Both the position numbers and the translations under genes were made by a program. Below, piece by piece: positions 1-8,944 of a DNA stretch of 64,000 bases. The notes under the pieces are model-generated. The model was not told where the DNA came from. It saw nothing but the letters and a program-made list of their open reading frames with translations, and made no database searches. The DNA comes from Treponema sp. (GTDB lineage: Bacteria > Spirochaetota > Spirochaetia > Treponematales > Breznakiellaceae), in contig JAISAQ010000107.1 of NCBI GenBank assembly GCA_031266775.1, positions 1-64,000 on the forward strand. Direction: 5' to 3'. Positions within the stretch are counted from its first letter, which is position 1, and each line of letters opens with the position of its first letter.

Positions 1-130
1 TCCCCCCCCCCCCCCCCCCCCCCCCGGCAGAAGCCGCGGAATTAGACTTCCCCCCGCAAGAAGTCAATGCCATGATTGCGCCCAGCACTACTACCCCAAC
101 TACTCCAAGAAAAACCTTCCTGCTTTTCAT
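1..130 (-). CDS. N-terminus of a lipoprotein, probably a sugar ABC-transporter binding protein (partial)
   Basis: Only the first 43 codons are in the window; the gene runs off the left edge. The ATG at 130 follows an AGGAGG ribosome binding site. The translation has a Lys/Arg start, a hydrophobic stretch and a lipobox LTSC (Cys25), so the product should be a lipoprotein. After a short KSNSAASA linker come eight Gly codons made entirely of G. A low-complexity linker behind the lipid anchor is common in sugar-binding lipoproteins, and the downstream LacI gene fits that role. The substrate and the rest of the protein cannot be seen. Confidence 0.75.
   Translation of the reverse strand, partial: MKSRKVFLGVVGVVVLGAIMALTSCGGKSNSAASAGGGGGGGG
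2..25. repeat. 24-nt homopolymeric C (G on the coding strand) tract
   Basis: Twenty-four consecutive C residues are read as eight Gly codons on the minus strand, in frame with the lipoprotein start at 130. Tracts of this length are prone to slippage, so gain or loss of one base would shift the frame of the mature protein. Because it lies at the window edge, a sequencing or assembly length error is possible. Confidence 0.85.
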
Positions 131-157
131 GTGTTTCCTCCTGTAAGCTTTAATACA

Positions 158-186
158 GTTGTTCTTAACTTCAGTTATTGAACAAC
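158..186. repeat. Palindromic interspersed element A, copy 1
   Basis: Arms GTTGTTC (158-164) and GAACAAC (180-186) enclose a second pairing of TAACT with AGTTA. The same unit recurs at 13666 and 37780; copies 1 and 3 also share the flank TTCCGCyTAAAAACGC. This copy lies in the predicted 5' untranslated region of the lipoprotein gene, between its promoter and ribosome binding site. Confidence 0.8.
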
Positions 187-218
187 TTCCGCTTAAAAAC
201 GCCGGTTTATTATCGCAC

Positions 219-247
219 ATTCTATATACTCAGCGAACGTTTGTCAA
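219..247 (-). promoter_or_regulatory. Sigma-70-type promoter for the lipoprotein gene, with a possible LacI operator
   Basis: On the minus strand the -35 is TTGACA (247-242), the spacer 17 nt and the -10 TAGAAT (224-219). The near-dyad CGAACGTTTG (234-243) has the central CG typical of LacI-family operators and overlaps the -35 and spacer. The adjacent LacI-type regulator is the natural candidate to bind it, which is inference. Confidence 0.7.
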
Positions 248-389
248 GAAATAATTATAATTTTTTTGGAATTTCGGGAAATATGCAGTTAAAATCTTCA
301 AATAACGTATCAAAATATTACATTATTTCAATTTGATACCAGATCAGAAAACAAAAAGAATAAGTGTTTTCTGTAAAACAGCCGGAAAT

Positions 390-1427
390 TTACCAGCCCA
401 TCAGATCCCATTCATTGATTGCGTTGATATCCGAAGACCTTCGTATGATTAAATTTGAATCAAGTTTATTGGAATATGGCTGATCCCGGCCGGCATTGAC
501 GTTCAAAATAATTTTCGCCGCCATGCGTCCCATCAGAAATGTAGGTACATTTATTGTTGATAACGCCGGATCTATGAGTGTTGAAATGCTTAAATTATCA
601 AAACCAACTATTGCACAATCGCGGGGCAGGGAACGCCCGGTAGTCCGCAGGGCCTTAATGGCGCCAATAGCCATTTGATCGTTCGAGGAAAACAGCGCGG
701 TAAAATCCCCCCGTATATCCAGCAATTTTCTCGCCGCCAGGTATCCGCTTGCGGCGGTAAAATCGCCCTGTTGTATGAGCTCCTGATCAAATGGTATGTC
801 ATTTTCGATCAATGTCCGCTTGTATCCTTCCAACCGTTCAAAGGAATGCCGCATGTGGCTGTTTCCCAGAATATGCGCTATTTTTCTGTGGCCCAAATCA
901 ATTAAATGCTGGGCCGCTTTTCTTGCGCTGGTATAATTATCCAGATAGATACAATGAATTTTGTCCGATTCAAGTTTCCGTTCCAAAACCAGAACAGGGA
1001 TGTTGTTATGCACGAATTCTTTTTCAAGCCAGGACAGATAGTCATTTTCCAGATCCGGCGGACAAATCGAATCCAGAATAATACCCGTAAGAAATTGTTT
1101 GCGCAGGGTTTTCAGGTACATCTGTTCTTTTTCAAAGCTGTAGTTTGAATTGAAAAAGAGAAGATAATTTTTATCGTTGGATATTGTTTCTTCAATTCCG
1201 GTGAGTACATTTGAAAAAAACGAACTCGTTATAATTGGCAGTACAACCGCTATGTTTTTTTGGGTGTACCGCCTTTTATTCAACAGGACGTAACCCAGAT
1301 CCCCGGCAGCCGTCAACACCTGCCGCCGGATCTCCGCACTCACATACTTGTTACTGTTGTTCAATACCGCCGAAACCGTGGACAACGCCACATGCGCGTG
1401 TTTGGCTACATCCCGCATTCCGGACAT
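390..1427 (-). CDS. LacI-family transcriptional regulator
   Basis: This 345-residue protein has the LacI architecture: an N-terminal helix-turn-helix (residues about 4-25, with STVSAVLNN), a hinge helix, and a periplasmic-binding-protein-like effector domain (about 60-335) ending in the usual AxxIxLN region. Such proteins are normally repressors released by a sugar or sugar phosphate. It starts 6 nt after the upstream gene at 1434 and probably shares its transcript; a second start at Met4 is possible. The divergent Gfo/Idh gene and the downstream lipoprotein gene are likely targets. The effector is unknown. Confidence 0.92.
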   Translation of the reverse strand: MSGMRDVAKHAHVALSTVSAVLNNSNKYVSAEIRRQVLTAAGDLGYVLLNKRRYTQKNIAVVLPIITSSFFSNVLTGIEETISNDKNYLLFFNSNYSFEKEQMYLKTLRKQFLTGIILDSICPPDLENDYLSWLEKEFVHNNIPVLVLERKLESDKIHCIYLDNYTSARKAAQHLIDLGHRKIAHILGNSHMRHSFERLEGYKRTLIENDIPFDQELIQQGDFTAASGYLAARKLLDIRGDFTALFSSNDQMAIGAIKALRTTGRSLPRDCAIVGFDNLSISTLIDPALSTINVPTFLMGRMAAKIILNVNAGRDQPYSNKLDSNLIIRRSSDINAINEWDLMGW

Positions 1428-1433
1428 TGAACT

Positions 1434-2276
1434 TCACCGTATAACGCCGGTCTTGCCCGGACTGCCTCTTCCTTCAAGATTGGGAAGACGCCGCTCAAGC
1501 GCGGCCAGGGATATTTCAACATCCTCGTGCACCTCGTGCTCGTTGATGCACCCCACGGTTATCATGTCCTTTTCGCGGAGCACGTTCCAGTTAAAGGTAA
1601 GGCCCACATAGGGCGTTGTTCTGCCGGCCGCCATGGGCTTTATCGTCATGACCGGTTTTTTCGCGTCGTGGATAATCCGCACCACCGATTCAATTTCAAC
1701 CTGCATCATAAAGCCAAGACAGTTAAAGATCTGTATGTAGGTTTCCACATCGTACCCGTTAAGATCGGCGTACTGGATAACTTCCGGCATGTGAGCGCTG
1801 AGTCCGGGTATAAGGCCGCATTCGCGGATCATGGACGTATAATCCGGCAGCCTGTCAAGCGTTTTTTTGTTTTTGTTGACAAGCTGCTCACAGGAGGCGT
1901 GGTGAATAAGGCAGAAAGTAGAACCTGTTTCGGCGCTTGTCTTGAATACCTTCATGGCCTCCCTTCTGGCCTCTTCGGTATTGTCCATGTTGACAATGGG
2001 CGTATCAATAAGGATAAGCCTTTTTCCCAGCTTGTCCTGAACACGCCTTATTTTATCCAGACAATCGGGAGACGACGAAAAGGGAGCCATCCACGCGTCT
2101 ATTCCGTACTCCAGAAATGCGTTAATCACCGAAAGCGTCGCCTCCACCGTGGAGTGATAATCCTTGATGAACAGATCCGCCGCGTGCCCCGTATGGCTCC
2201 AGCCGAATATCCAGTTTGATCCGATAAGCAGTCTCGGCAGGGAAATCCCCGCCACCGTTGTTCTTGGAAATGTCAT
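1434..2276 (-). CDS. Conserved hypothetical protein, probably a TIM-barrel fold
   Basis: The start at 2276 is chosen because AGGGGG lies about 8 nt upstream; the longer open frame to 2372 has no such site. The 280-residue product has no signal peptide. Alternating hydrophobic strands and helices, as in LILIDTPIVN and VMTIKPMAAG, suggest an (alpha/beta)8 barrel, with loose resemblance to aldo/keto reductases or sugar isomerases. No specific family is recognised. It is co-directional with the LacI gene and divergent from an oxidoreductase, which points to carbohydrate metabolism. Confidence 0.7.
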   Translation of the reverse strand: MTFPRTTVAGISLPRLLIGSNWIFGWSHTGHAADLFIKDYHSTVEATLSVINAFLEYGIDAWMAPFSSSPDCLDKIRRVQDKLGKRLILIDTPIVNMDNTEEARREAMKVFKTSAETGSTFCLIHHASCEQLVNKNKKTLDRLPDYTSMIRECGLIPGLSAHMPEVIQYADLNGYDVETYIQIFNCLGFMMQVEIESVVRIIHDAKKPVMTIKPMAAGRTTPYVGLTFNWNVLREKDMITVGCINEHEVHEDVEISLAALERRLPNLEGRGSPGKTGVIR

Positions 2277-2442
2277 ATTGTCCCCCTGGCTTGATACTAC
2301 AGGAAAAAGCCCTGCTTCTTCAAGGAAGGGGCGCGTTTCCATACCCGCCGTCTTTTTTGCGCTTTGTGCCATGGAAAATTCCGCGGTTTGGCCCTACAAT
2401 TATTTGGAAGACACTGCGTCTGTAATAGAGGAGGAGGAAGCT

Positions 2443-3726
2443 ATGGAACCGGTAAAAACCGCGTTAATAGGCGCGGGCGACAGGGGGAAGTTTGTTTACG
2501 CCCAGTACGCGAAGATGAATCCCAAACTGATAAAAATTGTCGCGGTGGCGGAGCGCAGCCCGGAAAAACGGACGCTTGTGCAGGAGGAACACGCCATCCC
2601 CGGCGCGTATGTCTTTAGCGCCTGGGAGGATGCGTTTGGATCTTTGCCGTCCGGCACCGAGGCGGTAATCATTGCCACCCCGGACCGGCTCCACCACGGG
2701 CCCCTGGCAAAGGCGATGGAAGGCAATTACCACATTCTCTGCGAAAAACCGGTTGTGCCCACGCTTGAGGAATGTATCGAAGTGGAAAAGGCGGCGGAGC
2801 GTTTTAACAAGGTGTTTATGACCGGTTATGTGCTTGAGTACACCGCGTTCTATGTGAAAATAAAAGAACTTCTCGATCAGGGCCGCATCGGTAAGCTCAT
2901 AGGCATTGACGCCGTTGAAAATGTCGGGCACCTCCACATGGCCCATTCTTTTGTCAGGGGAAACTGGCGGAACCTCAAGGAATCATCTCCCATGATCCTC
3001 GCAAAGAGCTGCCACGACATGGACCTTTTGTACTGGCTTGCCGGGGCTCCCTGCGAAACGGTAAGCTCGTACGGGAACCTGCATTATTTCAGGGCGGAAA
3101 ACGCCCCGGCCGGCTCGCCCGGCCGCTGCCTTGACGGCTGCCCCCATATCATGGACTGCCCCTATGACGCGGCTAAAACGTATTTAACCGGGAATACAGG
3201 CTGGCCCGCCAGTACCATTTCAACGGACCTCTCCATTGAAGGGCGGATCAAAGCCCTTGAAACCGGGCCCTACGGCAGATGTGTGTACCGCTGTGATAAC
3301 GACGTGGTAGATCACCAGACGGCGGCCATGCAATTTGCCAACGGCGTTACGGCGAACTTTACCATGTCGGCGTTCACCATGGAAATTCACCGGGGCATTA
3401 CCCTCTTTGGGACCAAGGGTGAAATACGCGGCGATCTTGAGGAAAACAGGTTTACCGTAAAAGAATTCGCGTCCCGTAACGCCGAAACCGTCGAACTGGC
3501 AAAACCGGCCGGCGCCGCCGGCGGCGGAAGCCTCGACGGTCATTCGGGCGGTGATTTCGCCCTCATAACCGGTTTTGTCAACTCGATCCGCGGAACCGGC
3601 AGGGAACAGGCGTCCGCCAAAAACGCCTTTGAAAGCCACTACATGGCGCTGGCCGCGGAATATTCCCGCACCCATGGCGGAAAATCCGTTTCCCTGAATA
3701 CATTCAGGACCGGCGGCTTTGAGTAA
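2443..3726 (+). CDS. Gfo/Idh/MocA-family NAD(P)-dependent oxidoreductase
   Basis: The ATG at 2443 follows a strong GAGGAGGAAG site. The 427-residue protein has the N-terminal dinucleotide-binding motif GAGDRG (10-15), the family signature EKP (101-103) and the catalytic-region motif CHDMDLL (H191, D192). Cysteines at 229, 233, 239, 280 and 284 form a conserved-looking cluster found in one branch of the family and may bind a metal. Members oxidise or reduce sugars, inositols or amino sugars; the substrate here is unknown. It is transcribed divergently from the barrel protein and LacI regulator, with 166 bp between them for both promoters. Confidence 0.9.
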   Translation: MEPVKTALIGAGDRGKFVYAQYAKMNPKLIKIVAVAERSPEKRTLVQEEHAIPGAYVFSAWEDAFGSLPSGTEAVIIATPDRLHHGPLAKAMEGNYHILCEKPVVPTLEECIEVEKAAERFNKVFMTGYVLEYTAFYVKIKELLDQGRIGKLIGIDAVENVGHLHMAHSFVRGNWRNLKESSPMILAKSCHDMDLLYWLAGAPCETVSSYGNLHYFRAENAPAGSPGRCLDGCPHIMDCPYDAAKTYLTGNTGWPASTISTDLSIEGRIKALETGPYGRCVYRCDNDVVDHQTAAMQFANGVTANFTMSAFTMEIHRGITLFGTKGEIRGDLEENRFTVKEFASRNAETVELAKPAGAAGGGSLDGHSGGDFALITGFVNSIRGTGREQASAKNAFESHYMALAAEYSRTHGGKSVSLNTFRTGGFE

Positions 3727-3748
3727 AACGGGCGACAGGCGCTTTTTC

Positions 3749-3775
3749 GGAAGGGGAGAAACAGCCTCCCCTTCC
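3749..3775. terminator. Hairpin between convergent genes
   Basis: A perfect 10-bp stem, GGAAGGGGAG with CTCCCCTTCC, has a 7-nt loop and sits between the ends of the Gfo/Idh and alcohol dehydrogenase genes. Neither strand has a good U tract after it, so termination is likely but not textbook. Confidence 0.55.
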
Positions 3776-3788
3776 TGTGCTCCAGGAT

Positions 3789-4835
3789 CTACTTCGCTAT
3801 TTTGATCACCGACTTCACGATGTTTGTTTTGTCGTGAACGCTCTTGTCCATGGCGTTCTGGATGTCGTCAAAATCAAACGTGTTGGTGACAATATCCTTG
3901 ATGTTTACAATGCCCCGGGCAACCGCGTCAATGGCGAGGGGATAGATGTGCCTGTAACGGAAAATCGTCTTCATGGTCAGTTCCCTGTCCATGGCAAGGC
4001 TCATGGGAAGGTTCATCTGGCCTGTTTTGCTGTAGCCGACAAACACCAGCGTCCCGCCTTTTTTAAGGGCGCCCATGCCCTGACCCGCGGCAATTTCGGT
4101 TCCCGATGTTTCTATGACAAGGTCAAGGCCGCCGCCTGAAAGTTCCGTAACGGCCGCGACGACATCTTCTGCCGAGCCGTTGATCACCGCGTCGGCGCCC
4201 AGTGCCTTTGCCTTGTCAAGGCGCTTTTGCACCACGTCGGAGACAAACACCTTCGAAACGCCCCTGGCCTTTAGCGCCAGCATCGACACAAGGCCTATGC
4301 AGCCTGAGCCTGTTACAAGGGCAGTTTGCCCGAGTTTCGCATCGGCGGTAATGGCGGCGTGAAAACCAACGGCAAGCGGCTCAATGAGGGCCCCTTCCAT
4401 GGTGCCGACATTGCCGGGAAGTTTGAAGCAGAGATCCGCCTCGTGGGCAACATACTCCTGGAACACACCGTCGACAGGCGGGGTGGCAAAGAAGATGACG
4501 TCGGGGCAGAGGTTGTACCGGCCGGTACGGCAGAACTCGCAATGGCCGCAGGTTTTTCCCGGTTCCAGCGCCACCTTGTCGCCGGGTTTGAGGTGCTTTA
4601 CTTCGGAGCCGGTTTCTACCACCACGCCGCCGGGCTCGTGCCCCAGCACAAAGGGGAATTTCACCACAAAATCGCCTATTCTTCCCGACTCATAGTAGTG
4701 AAGATCGGAACCGCAGACTCCAACGTACTCAAGTTTGATGAGCGCCTCGTTGGGAGCCGGTTTGGGAATATCCCTTTCGATAATTTCCATTTTTTCTATT
4801 CCGGTCATTACAGCGACTTTCATTTTTCCTGTCAT
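3789..4835 (-). CDS. Zinc-dependent medium-chain dehydrogenase, sorbitol/L-iditol dehydrogenase type
   Basis: The start at 4835 is preceded by AGGAGG. In the 348-residue product the catalytic-zinc ligands are C41, H66 and E67, and the structural-zinc ligands C96, C99, C102 and C110 are all present. A Rossmann motif VTGSGCIGL lies near residue 172. This is the MDR family; the YVGVCGSDLHYY start and overall length fit polyol dehydrogenases, which oxidise sorbitol or a similar polyol to a ketose with NAD. The divergent gene is a fructokinase-like PfkB kinase, so polyol to fructose to sugar phosphate is a plausible route. Exact specificity cannot be read. Confidence 0.85.
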   Translation of the reverse strand: MTGKMKVAVMTGIEKMEIIERDIPKPAPNEALIKLEYVGVCGSDLHYYESGRIGDFVVKFPFVLGHEPGGVVVETGSEVKHLKPGDKVALEPGKTCGHCEFCRTGRYNLCPDVIFFATPPVDGVFQEYVAHEADLCFKLPGNVGTMEGALIEPLAVGFHAAITADAKLGQTALVTGSGCIGLVSMLALKARGVSKVFVSDVVQKRLDKAKALGADAVINGSAEDVVAAVTELSGGGLDLVIETSGTEIAAGQGMGALKKGGTLVFVGYSKTGQMNLPMSLAMDRELTMKTIFRYRHIYPLAIDAVARGIVNIKDIVTNTFDFDDIQNAMDKSVHDKTNIVKSVIKIAK

Positions 4836-4977
4836 GGCATCCTCCTGTACGTTGTGGTTTGGCATCCGGTTCGCGGGGAACACTTGCGCCGGATCTTCAT
4901 AATACCCTATTATGAAGGATAAAACAGCCCGCCGTGAAGCCCCCTGGTTTCACGCGGGCAAAACAAAGGGGAACCGG

Positions 4978-5931
4978 ATGATTATCGCCTGCGGCGAAGC
5001 TCTTATCGACATGGTCCCCGCGGCCCTTGAGCGCGGAGAAGGTTTTCTGCCCATACCCGGCGGCAGTCCCTGCAATACCGCCGCCGCCGCGGGAAGACTC
5101 GGCGCGCCGGTCGCGTTTCTGGGCCGCCTTTCCACCGATTTTTTCGGCGCACTGCTCGTCTCTCACCTTGAGAAAAACGGGGTAAACACGGACCTTGTCG
5201 TCCGTTCCGCCGAAAATTCGACGCTGGCCTTTGTCAGGCTGGAAAAGGGAAAAGAGCCCCAGTACGTCTTTTACACCGAAGGCGCCGCGGACCGTTCCTT
5301 TTCACAGGAGGATCTTCCCCCCGCCCTTCCCGGCGGCACGGACTGCGTGTTTTTCGGCTCCATCGCCATGACCATGGAACCTGTCGCCTCTACCATAGAA
5401 AAACTGATACGGCGGGAAAACTCGAATCCCGGCGGGCCTGTCATTTCGTTCGATCCCAATGTGCGCCCCTTTATGATACGGGACAGGGAAGCCTATGTCA
5501 GGCGTTTTGAAGGATGGGCAGCCTCCGCCCACATAGCGAAAATTTCCACGGCCGATTTTGATTTTATCTACCCCGGCCTCGGGCTGGAAAAATCCCTTGA
5601 AAAGATCCTCTCCATGGGCCCCCGCCTTGCCGTTACCACGCTGGGAAAAGAGGGCGCCATGGCGCTTCTGCAAAGAAAAGGCGGGCCGCTGCGGGTCAGG
5701 GCCCCGGTGGTGGATCTTCCCGTGGCGGACACCATAGGCGCGGGCGACACTTTTCACGGCGCGTTTCTTTCCTGGCTCCATTTTAACGGAAAAATGTCGC
5801 GTGAAGCGCTTGCGGATTTAAGCGAAAAAGAACTGTACGACGCGCTCTACTTCGCCAACAGGGCGGCGTCCATTGTATGTTCCCGCAGGGGGGCGGAGCC
5901 TCCCACGCGCGCGGAAGTGGAAGCCCTGTAA
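4978..5931 (+). CDS. PfkB-family carbohydrate kinase, fructokinase-like
   Basis: The start at 4978 has AAGGGGAACC just upstream; an in-frame ATG at 4912 lacks a site. The 317-residue protein carries both PfkB signatures: GGSPCNTA (28-35) near the sugar site and DTIGAGDTFHGA with the catalytic base D257. It would phosphorylate a ketose such as fructose with ATP in the cytoplasm. It lies divergent from the polyol dehydrogenase. Its stop codon is 1 nt from aroC, so kinase, aroC and the MATE gene form one tight operon although their functions differ. Confidence 0.88.
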   Translation: MIIACGEALIDMVPAALERGEGFLPIPGGSPCNTAAAAGRLGAPVAFLGRLSTDFFGALLVSHLEKNGVNTDLVVRSAENSTLAFVRLEKGKEPQYVFYTEGAADRSFSQEDLPPALPGGTDCVFFGSIAMTMEPVASTIEKLIRRENSNPGGPVISFDPNVRPFMIRDREAYVRRFEGWAASAHIAKISTADFDFIYPGLGLEKSLEKILSMGPRLAVTTLGKEGAMALLQRKGGPLRVRAPVVDLPVADTIGAGDTFHGAFLSWLHFNGKMSREALADLSEKELYDALYFANRAASIVCSRRGAEPPTRAEVEAL

Positions 5932-5932
5932 C

Positions 5933-7075
5933 ATGGCGGGCAGTACATTCGGGACTCTTTTTACCGTGGTCACATTCGGCGAGTCACACGGTCCGGCTAC
6001 AGGCTGCGTGGTGGACGGCTGCCCCGCGGGCCTTTCCCTTGATGTTCCGGTAATAGCGCGGGAACTTGCCAGGAGAAGGCCCGGCGGAAAAGGCCCGGCC
6101 CCCTCGGGGCGGAAAGAGGCCGACGAGCCTGAAATTCTTTCGGGTGTTTTTGAGGGAAAAACGCTGGGCACGCCGATAGCAATACTCATACGCAATACGG
6201 ATCAGCGGCCGGGCGACTATGACGGACTGCGGGATCTGTACCGTCCGGGACACGCGGACTGGACCTGGGAGGCAAAATACGGGCTCCGGGATCACCGGGG
6301 CGGCGGCAGAAGCTCCGGCCGCGAAACGGCGGCGCGTGTCGCCGCGGGGGCGGTTGCCGGGGTTTTTCTTGCCTCATACGGGATAACCGTGCGGGGCTGG
6401 GTTTCGTCCATCGCGGGAATACGGATTCCTTTTCCGGGCGAAGCGGGTTTTGACAGCGAGGAGGCGGAAAAGAACCCGTTCCGTATCCCGTGCGCGGGTT
6501 ATGTAGAAAGGGTGAACGCCGCCCTTGAGGCATTACGGCAGGAAGGGGACAGCGCGGGCGGCGAAGTCTTCTGTTCCGTCACGGGGCTGCCGCCCGGCAT
6601 TGGGGAGCCGGTCTTTGACAAACTCGACGCGCGCATTGCCGCCGCGATGCTTTCCATAGGTGCCGCCAGGGGCGTAGCCTTCGGCGCCGGTTTTGCCGTT
6701 TCTTCCATGAAAGGCTCGGAAAATAACGACGCGCCCTTCGCGGTACAACACGACAACGCGGAACACGGCGGCGCGGGGCTTCCGCCCGGCACGCTTCCCC
6801 CCGGCGTACCGGAGCTGTCCTATAGAACCAATAATTCAGGCGGCGTACTGGGGGGCATCTCCAGCGGCATGCCGCTGGAATTCACCGTCGCCTTTAAGCC
6901 CGCGGCTTCCATCCGAAGGCGGCAGGAAACCGCGGACAGAAACGGCGCGGCGCGCGAACTGGTCATCGAAGGCCGCCACGATGTATGCATAGTCCCCAGG
7001 GCCGTCCCCGTGGTAGAGGCCATGGCTTCCCTTGTAATCGCCGATCTTATCCTCATGCAGCGATGCGGCAGATAA
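5933..7075 (+). CDS. aroC: Chorismate synthase
   Basis: This 380-residue protein makes chorismate from 5-enolpyruvylshikimate 3-phosphate using reduced FMN, the last common step to the aromatic amino acids. Hallmarks are the N-terminal GTLFTVVTFGESHG, RPGHAD (from R104), GRSSGRETAARV, and a C-terminal NNSGGVLGGISSG. The length is normal for the enzyme. It begins 1 nt after the kinase stop, so translation is probably coupled, and the MATE gene start lies inside its end. No other aro gene is in the window. Confidence 0.97.
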   Translation: MAGSTFGTLFTVVTFGESHGPATGCVVDGCPAGLSLDVPVIARELARRRPGGKGPAPSGRKEADEPEILSGVFEGKTLGTPIAILIRNTDQRPGDYDGLRDLYRPGHADWTWEAKYGLRDHRGGGRSSGRETAARVAAGAVAGVFLASYGITVRGWVSSIAGIRIPFPGEAGFDSEEAEKNPFRIPCAGYVERVNAALEALRQEGDSAGGEVFCSVTGLPPGIGEPVFDKLDARIAAAMLSIGAARGVAFGAGFAVSSMKGSENNDAPFAVQHDNAEHGGAGLPPGTLPPGVPELSYRTNNSGGVLGGISSGMPLEFTVAFKPAASIRRRQETADRNGAARELVIEGRHDVCIVPRAVPVVEAMASLVIADLILMQRCGR

Positions 7076-8487
7076 ACGGATCTCTTCCCGCGGGAGGGAA
7101 TTTTAACAGGCGTGACTTCTACACGTCCGTCATCACCATAGGCCTTCCTGTGGCGTTGCAGAACCTCCTTACAACCTCCGCCGGCATGGTCGACACGATC
7201 ATGATAGGCACGCTGGGGGAACAGTCGGTAGCCGCCGCGGGGATCTGCGTCCAGTTTTCCATGCTGCTCTTTGCCGCGTGGTTCGGTTTCTGCAACGGGG
7301 GGACAATCTTCTTCGCCCAGTATTGGGGAGCCGGAGACGAACAGGGGATCTGCCGCGCCTACGGTATTACCTTTTCCTGCATGATGGCCGTATGCCTGGT
7401 GTTTTCGGGATTCGCCGTCTTTGCCCCCGAATTCATCCTTTCCATTTACACAGACAAGGAGGCCATACGCGCCGCCGCCGTTCCCTATCTTAGAATCGTG
7501 GGCTTCAGCTATCCGCTGCAGATCTGGGCCGCCGCCATAAGCTCCCTTCTTAGATCCATAGAAAAAGTAAAGATCCCCCTTTTCGCGTCAATCGCGTCGC
7601 TCATTACCAACTTCATCCTCAACTGGCTGCTCATATTCGGGCATTTCGGTTTTCCCAGAATGGGAATGGCCGGAGCGGCGGTCGGCACGGTATGCGCGGG
7701 AGCGGTCAATGTGCTTGTGCTCTATATTTTCTGCTTCCGCGACAAACATTCGTTTGTCCTTCGCATACGGGATCATTTCCACTGGGATCTTTCCTTTTTA
7801 AAGGAATATTTTTCGCGGAGCTTTTTTGTAGTCTGCAACGAGATGTTCTACGGCATAGGCGTGTTCATCATCAACATCATCATAGGGCGGCAGTCCGAAG
7901 CGGGAATAGCGGCCATGGCGGTTTTCCGCGTGCTTGAGGGGCTGCTCTTTGTTTTCTTCGGGGGGCTTGCCAACGCGAGCGCCGTTATGGTAGGGAAAAA
8001 AATAGGCGCGGGAAAACACCGGGAAGGCTACGACGAAGGCCGGCGCTTTACCCTCTTGTGCCCCGCGGTAACCCTTGCCATCTGGCTTCTTTTGCTCCCC
8101 TTCGCGAAACCGCTTCTGGGCCTCTTTGGGCTCGGGAGCCAGGCGCTGCGTTACGCCTTCTTCATGATCCTTATCTACACCGTTACCGGAAACATCAGGA
8201 GCCGCAATTATATTACCAACAACATCTTCCGCGCCGGGGGCGAATCGGTCTTTGGAACGGTAGTCGAAATATGCGGGCTCTTCCTCCTCTCCATTCCGCT
8301 TACCGCCCTTGCGGGCTTCTTCCTCGACTGGCCCTTTCTGGCGGTCTTTACCCTTACCTTCTTTGATGAATTCATACGCCTTGGAATACTGCACTGGTAC
8401 ATGAAGTCGGGAAAATGGATCAAGCCCGTCACATCCGAAGGCCTCGCAAAGCTGCCCGCGTTCAGGGCGGAAATGGAAAAGCGCTGA
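7063..8487 (+). CDS. MATE-family multidrug/sodium antiporter
   Basis: The chosen ATG at 7063 overlaps aroC by 13 bp and gives 474 residues. The translation shows about 12 hydrophobic segments in two related halves, with MATE features such as TIGLPVALQNLLTT at the start and MVDTIMIGTLGEQSVAA. MATE proteins export cationic drugs or metabolites in exchange for sodium or protons across the inner membrane. The substrate is unknown. A second MATE protein lies at 24165; the two share the MVDTIMIG/MADTIMIG motif but differ elsewhere. Confidence 0.9.
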   Translation: MRQINGSLPAGGNFNRRDFYTSVITIGLPVALQNLLTTSAGMVDTIMIGTLGEQSVAAAGICVQFSMLLFAAWFGFCNGGTIFFAQYWGAGDEQGICRAYGITFSCMMAVCLVFSGFAVFAPEFILSIYTDKEAIRAAAVPYLRIVGFSYPLQIWAAAISSLLRSIEKVKIPLFASIASLITNFILNWLLIFGHFGFPRMGMAGAAVGTVCAGAVNVLVLYIFCFRDKHSFVLRIRDHFHWDLSFLKEYFSRSFFVVCNEMFYGIGVFIINIIIGRQSEAGIAAMAVFRVLEGLLFVFFGGLANASAVMVGKKIGAGKHREGYDEGRRFTLLCPAVTLAIWLLLLPFAKPLLGLFGLGSQALRYAFFMILIYTVTGNIRSRNYITNNIFRAGGESVFGTVVEICGLFLLSIPLTALAGFFLDWPFLAVFTLTFFDEFIRLGILHWYMKSGKWIKPVTSEGLAKLPAFRAEMEKR

Positions 8488-8883
8488 TTACGGCGCGCCG
8501 TCCATTCTAAGGTACAGCGGTATGGAACCCAGTTCCTTGTCGTCTATATAAAGGACGAAATTCACCACGCCGCTGCTTCTGAAATGCAGGTTCGAAACGG
8601 CAAACACAAGATGTGAAACGGCGGTGGCGTTTCCCGCCCCCCTTACTTCCACGTTGCCCGAGATGGTGTCCATGTTCATCTCGCCGTCAAGATCCCGCGT
8701 CTCAATGCGAAAAGCATGCCCGGAAAATTCCCAGAGATCAAAACGTATCCGTATCACCACGAAAAGCTGGGGATGAACGCAGGGAAATTTCCGTGAAATA
8801 ATGGTGTCAAAGGTCCCCACTATGGTCAGCTTGCCGCCGTTCTCCTGGGCAAAATCGCAGAAGGTAAACAGTTCGATCTTCAT
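8488..8883 (-). CDS. DUF6941-like conserved hypothetical protein
   Basis: This 131-residue soluble protein starts with MKIELFTFCDFAQENGGKL and continues as predicted beta strands (LTIVGTFDTI, LFVVIRIRF, VNFVLYIDDKEL). I associate this pattern with the DUF6941 family, whose function is unknown; that assignment is from memory. It has no signal peptide. It is divergent from dnaE, 61 bp away, and its stop abuts the end of the MATE gene on the other strand. Confidence 0.65.
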   Translation of the reverse strand: MKIELFTFCDFAQENGGKLTIVGTFDTIISRKFPCVHPQLFVVIRIRFDLWEFSGHAFRIETRDLDGEMNMDTISGNVEVRGAGNATAVSHLVFAVSNLHFRSSGVVNFVLYIDDKELGSIPLYLRMDGAP

Positions 8884-8909
8884 GGCGTCAGTATGCCCCA
8901 TTCCGGCTC

Positions 8910-8938
8910 TTGCGGGAAGGGGATTTCCGGTCTACCAT
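8910..8938 (+). promoter_or_regulatory. Possible leaderless promoter of dnaE
   Basis: TTGCGG, a 17-nt spacer and TACCAT end 6 nt before the dnaE ATG, and no ribosome binding site precedes that ATG. Both hexamers match only partly, so this is the weakest of the leaderless candidates. Confidence 0.4.
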
Positions 8939-8944
8939 GATCGT

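Noticed and set aside
2164..2442. Longer N-terminus for the Gfo/Idh protein
   Set aside because: The extra 93 codons overlap the divergent gene and lack a start signal; the Rossmann motif sits correctly only from the ATG at 2443.
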